Under the pieces are notes generated by a model. The model was given only the letters and a program-made list of their open reading frames with translations, searched no databases and was not told the DNA's origin. A stretch of 64,000 nt of DNA, taken from assembly GCA_963802575.1 (NCBI GenBank), contig CAWDJF010000007.1, positions 558,001 through 622,000 of the forward strand. Direction: 5' to 3'. A program made the position numbers and the translations under genes. The DNA comes from DATFTE01 sp963802575. GTDB taxonomy: Bacteria > Acidobacteriota > Terriglobia > Terriglobales > Acidobacteriaceae. Shown here one piece after another: positions 62,756 to 64,000 of the stretch. The number at the start of each line of letters is the position of its first letter. The first letter of the stretch is position 1.

Positions 62756-64000
62756 GCTCAGTCTCCCGCCGACGGCTCTTCGATACGGATTGCCGATGGA
62801 GTAAGCGCTCAAACCGGTGAGCGAGCCGGTCAAACCACAGGTAGACGACCGGAGTGGTGAACAGCGTCAGTAACTGGCTGACCAGAAGTCCGCCGACAAT
62901 CGTGATGCCCAACGGATGACGCAATTCCGAACCCGTGCCCCGACCCAGGGCCAGCGGCAGACCGCCGAGCAGCGCCGCCATGGTCGTCATCATGATCGGG
63001 CGGAAACGCAGCAAACATGCCTGGAAGATGGCTTCCTCGGGAGGCTTCTTCTCCACGCGCTCCGCTTCGAGCGCGAAGTCGATCATCATGATGGCGTTCT
63101 TCTTCACGATGCCGATCAGCAGAATGATGCCGATCAGTCCCACCACGCCGAGATCGTTTCCAGTAATCAGCAGCGCCAGGATCGCGCCCACACCGGCCGA
63201 AGGCAGCGTCGACAGAATCGTGATGGGATGAATGTAGCTTTCGTACAACACGCCCGAGCACGATGTACACCGTGATGATCGCAGCCAGAATCAGCCACGG
63301 CTCGCGTCGAGAGCGAATTCTGGAAGGCTGCGGCCGTGCCCTGAAACGCGGTGTGAATGCTGAGGGGCATTCCAATCTCTTGTTCGGCCGCCGCGATCGC
63401 CTTGGTGGCATCGCCCAGCGATACGCCCGGCGCCAGATTGAACGACAAGGTCACCACCGGAAACTGCCCCTGGTGATTGATGGCCAGCGTCGCATTCTTG
63501 GTCTCGAAGTGCGAGAAGGCCGACAAAGGCACTTGCATTCCAGTACCCGATTTCACATAAAGATCTCTTCAGCGAGTCGGGATTCTGCTGGAACTGCGGA
63601 TCCACCTCCAGCACGACGTGATATTGATTCAGCTGGGTGAAGATGGTCGACACCTGCCGCTGGCCGAATGCGTCGTAGAGCGTGTTATCGATCGCCGCCG
63701 GCAGAATTCCCAGCCGCGACGCGGTGTCACGATCAATGACCAGACTCGCCTGCAACCCATTGTTCTGCTGGTCGCTGGCGATATCCCGAATCTGCGGCAG
63801 AGTCTTCAGCTTGTCCACCAGCTTGGCTGACCAGGTCGCCAACTCCTTGGCGTCCGTGTCTTCCATCGTGTACTGGAACTGCGTCCGGCTGACGCGATCT
63901 TCGACCGTCAGATCCTGCACCGGCTGCATGTAGAGCGTGATGCCTTCGACCTTGGCCAACTCCGGTTGCAGGCGCCGGATGATGTCAGACGCCGTATCGC
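62730..64000 (-). pseudogene. RND efflux transporter, C-terminal half (5' end outside window), three frameshifts
   Basis: The open frame enters from the window end and reaches a stop at 62730. It corresponds to the second half of an MdtB/MdtC-like pump: the second porter domain (FGQRQVSTIFTQLNQYHVVLEVDPQFQQ), and the helices with VLYESYIHPITILSTLP, VKKNAIMMIDFALEAERVEKK and GITIVGGLLVSQLLTLF. Breaks at about 63565, 63306 and 63256 are each one extra base. The last two are shown by aligning the DNA to the downstream paralogue (an extra G in GCTCGCGTCG and in GCCCGAGCA). It likely forms a hetero-trimer with the next gene. Confidence 0.82.

Noticed and set aside
39244..63999. Genuine pseudogenisation of the MFS, DinB, sulfatase and RND genes
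   Set aside because: All breaks are single extra bases with intact conserved sequence on both sides, which fits consensus errors better; kept as frameshifted genes pending read data.
1..64000. CRISPR arrays, tRNA or rRNA genes, insertion sequences, prophage
   Set aside because: I looked for regular direct repeats, cloverleaf-like clusters, transposase motifs and phage genes and saw none; gene-free gaps are all shorter than about 300 bases.

Overview
The window looks like a chromosomal stretch of an Acidobacteriota member (Terriglobia-like). This is inferred from the gene set, not from a marker gene. The clues are an Oar-type TonB-dependent receptor with an N-terminal carboxypeptidase-regulatory fold beside a LacI regulator, a Ser/Thr kinase fused to a TolB-like domain and TPRs, a DUF2934 protein, several cupredoxin-like proteins with carboxypeptidase-regulatory tails, and moderately high GC. 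No rRNA, tRNA, CRISPR array, insertion sequence or phage gene was seen.

Layout. 1-0.6 kb: the end of an M3 peptidase. 0.9-4.9 kb: a minus-strand operon for a biotin-dependent carboxyltransferase (5S-like, 12S-like, OadG-like and biotin carrier subunits) with a perfect CRP-type palindrome upstream. A cold-shock gene, small zinc proteins, a lone receiver domain and a methylmalonyl-CoA decarboxylase (6.7-7.5 kb) follow. 7.6-10.6 kb: a cupredoxin-like protein and two SH3-domain proteins. 10.7-19.4 kb: a ten-gene minus-strand respiratory operon that starts with a monoheme cytochrome fused to an outer-membrane barrel (Cyc2-like architecture). It continues with a diheme cytochrome c, a cupredoxin-like protein, aa3 oxidase subunits II, I, III, III and IV, a small membrane protein and heme O synthase. 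19.7-26.5 kb: mixed single genes (cysteine-cluster protein, tandem-repeat protein, alcohol dehydrogenase, lipoprotein, ClC channel with a TPR partner, ornithine-cyclodeaminase-like enzyme). 26.7-31.9 kb: a five-gene plus-strand cluster of an esterase, an ATP-grasp ligase, a GCS2-type carboxylate-amine ligase, an M29-like aminopeptidase and a second ATP-grasp-like protein, probably making and processing an unknown small peptide. 32-41.6 kb: kinase, PIG-L deacetylase, amino-acid permease, MFS transporter and DinB protein. 41.6-47.3 kb: aspartate-family amino-acid genes (thrB, thrC, an aminotransferase, a Cys/Met-metabolism PLP enzyme). 47.4-52.3 kb: TonB receptor and LacI regulator with a recognisable promoter and operator. 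52.4-59.6 kb: TPR protein, AsmA-like protein, phosphodiesterase and sulfatase. 59.6-64 kb: two tandem RND efflux pump genes, the last one cut by the window end.

How genes work together. The respiratory operon could form a complete path from the outer membrane through periplasmic haem and copper carriers to oxygen. Its order closely resembles the iron-oxidation rus operon of Acidithiobacillus ferrooxidans, but the substrate is unknown. The carboxyltransferase operon and the nearby methylmalonyl-CoA decarboxylase both act around methylmalonyl-CoA/propionyl-CoA, pointing to a propionate/succinate branch.

Sequence quality. Ten frame breaks are visible, all between 40.3 kb and the end, and every one is explained by exactly one extra base. 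Seven lie in the RND pair. This one-directional pattern suggests consensus insertion errors more than gene decay, so these genes are annotated as frameshifted but probably functional.
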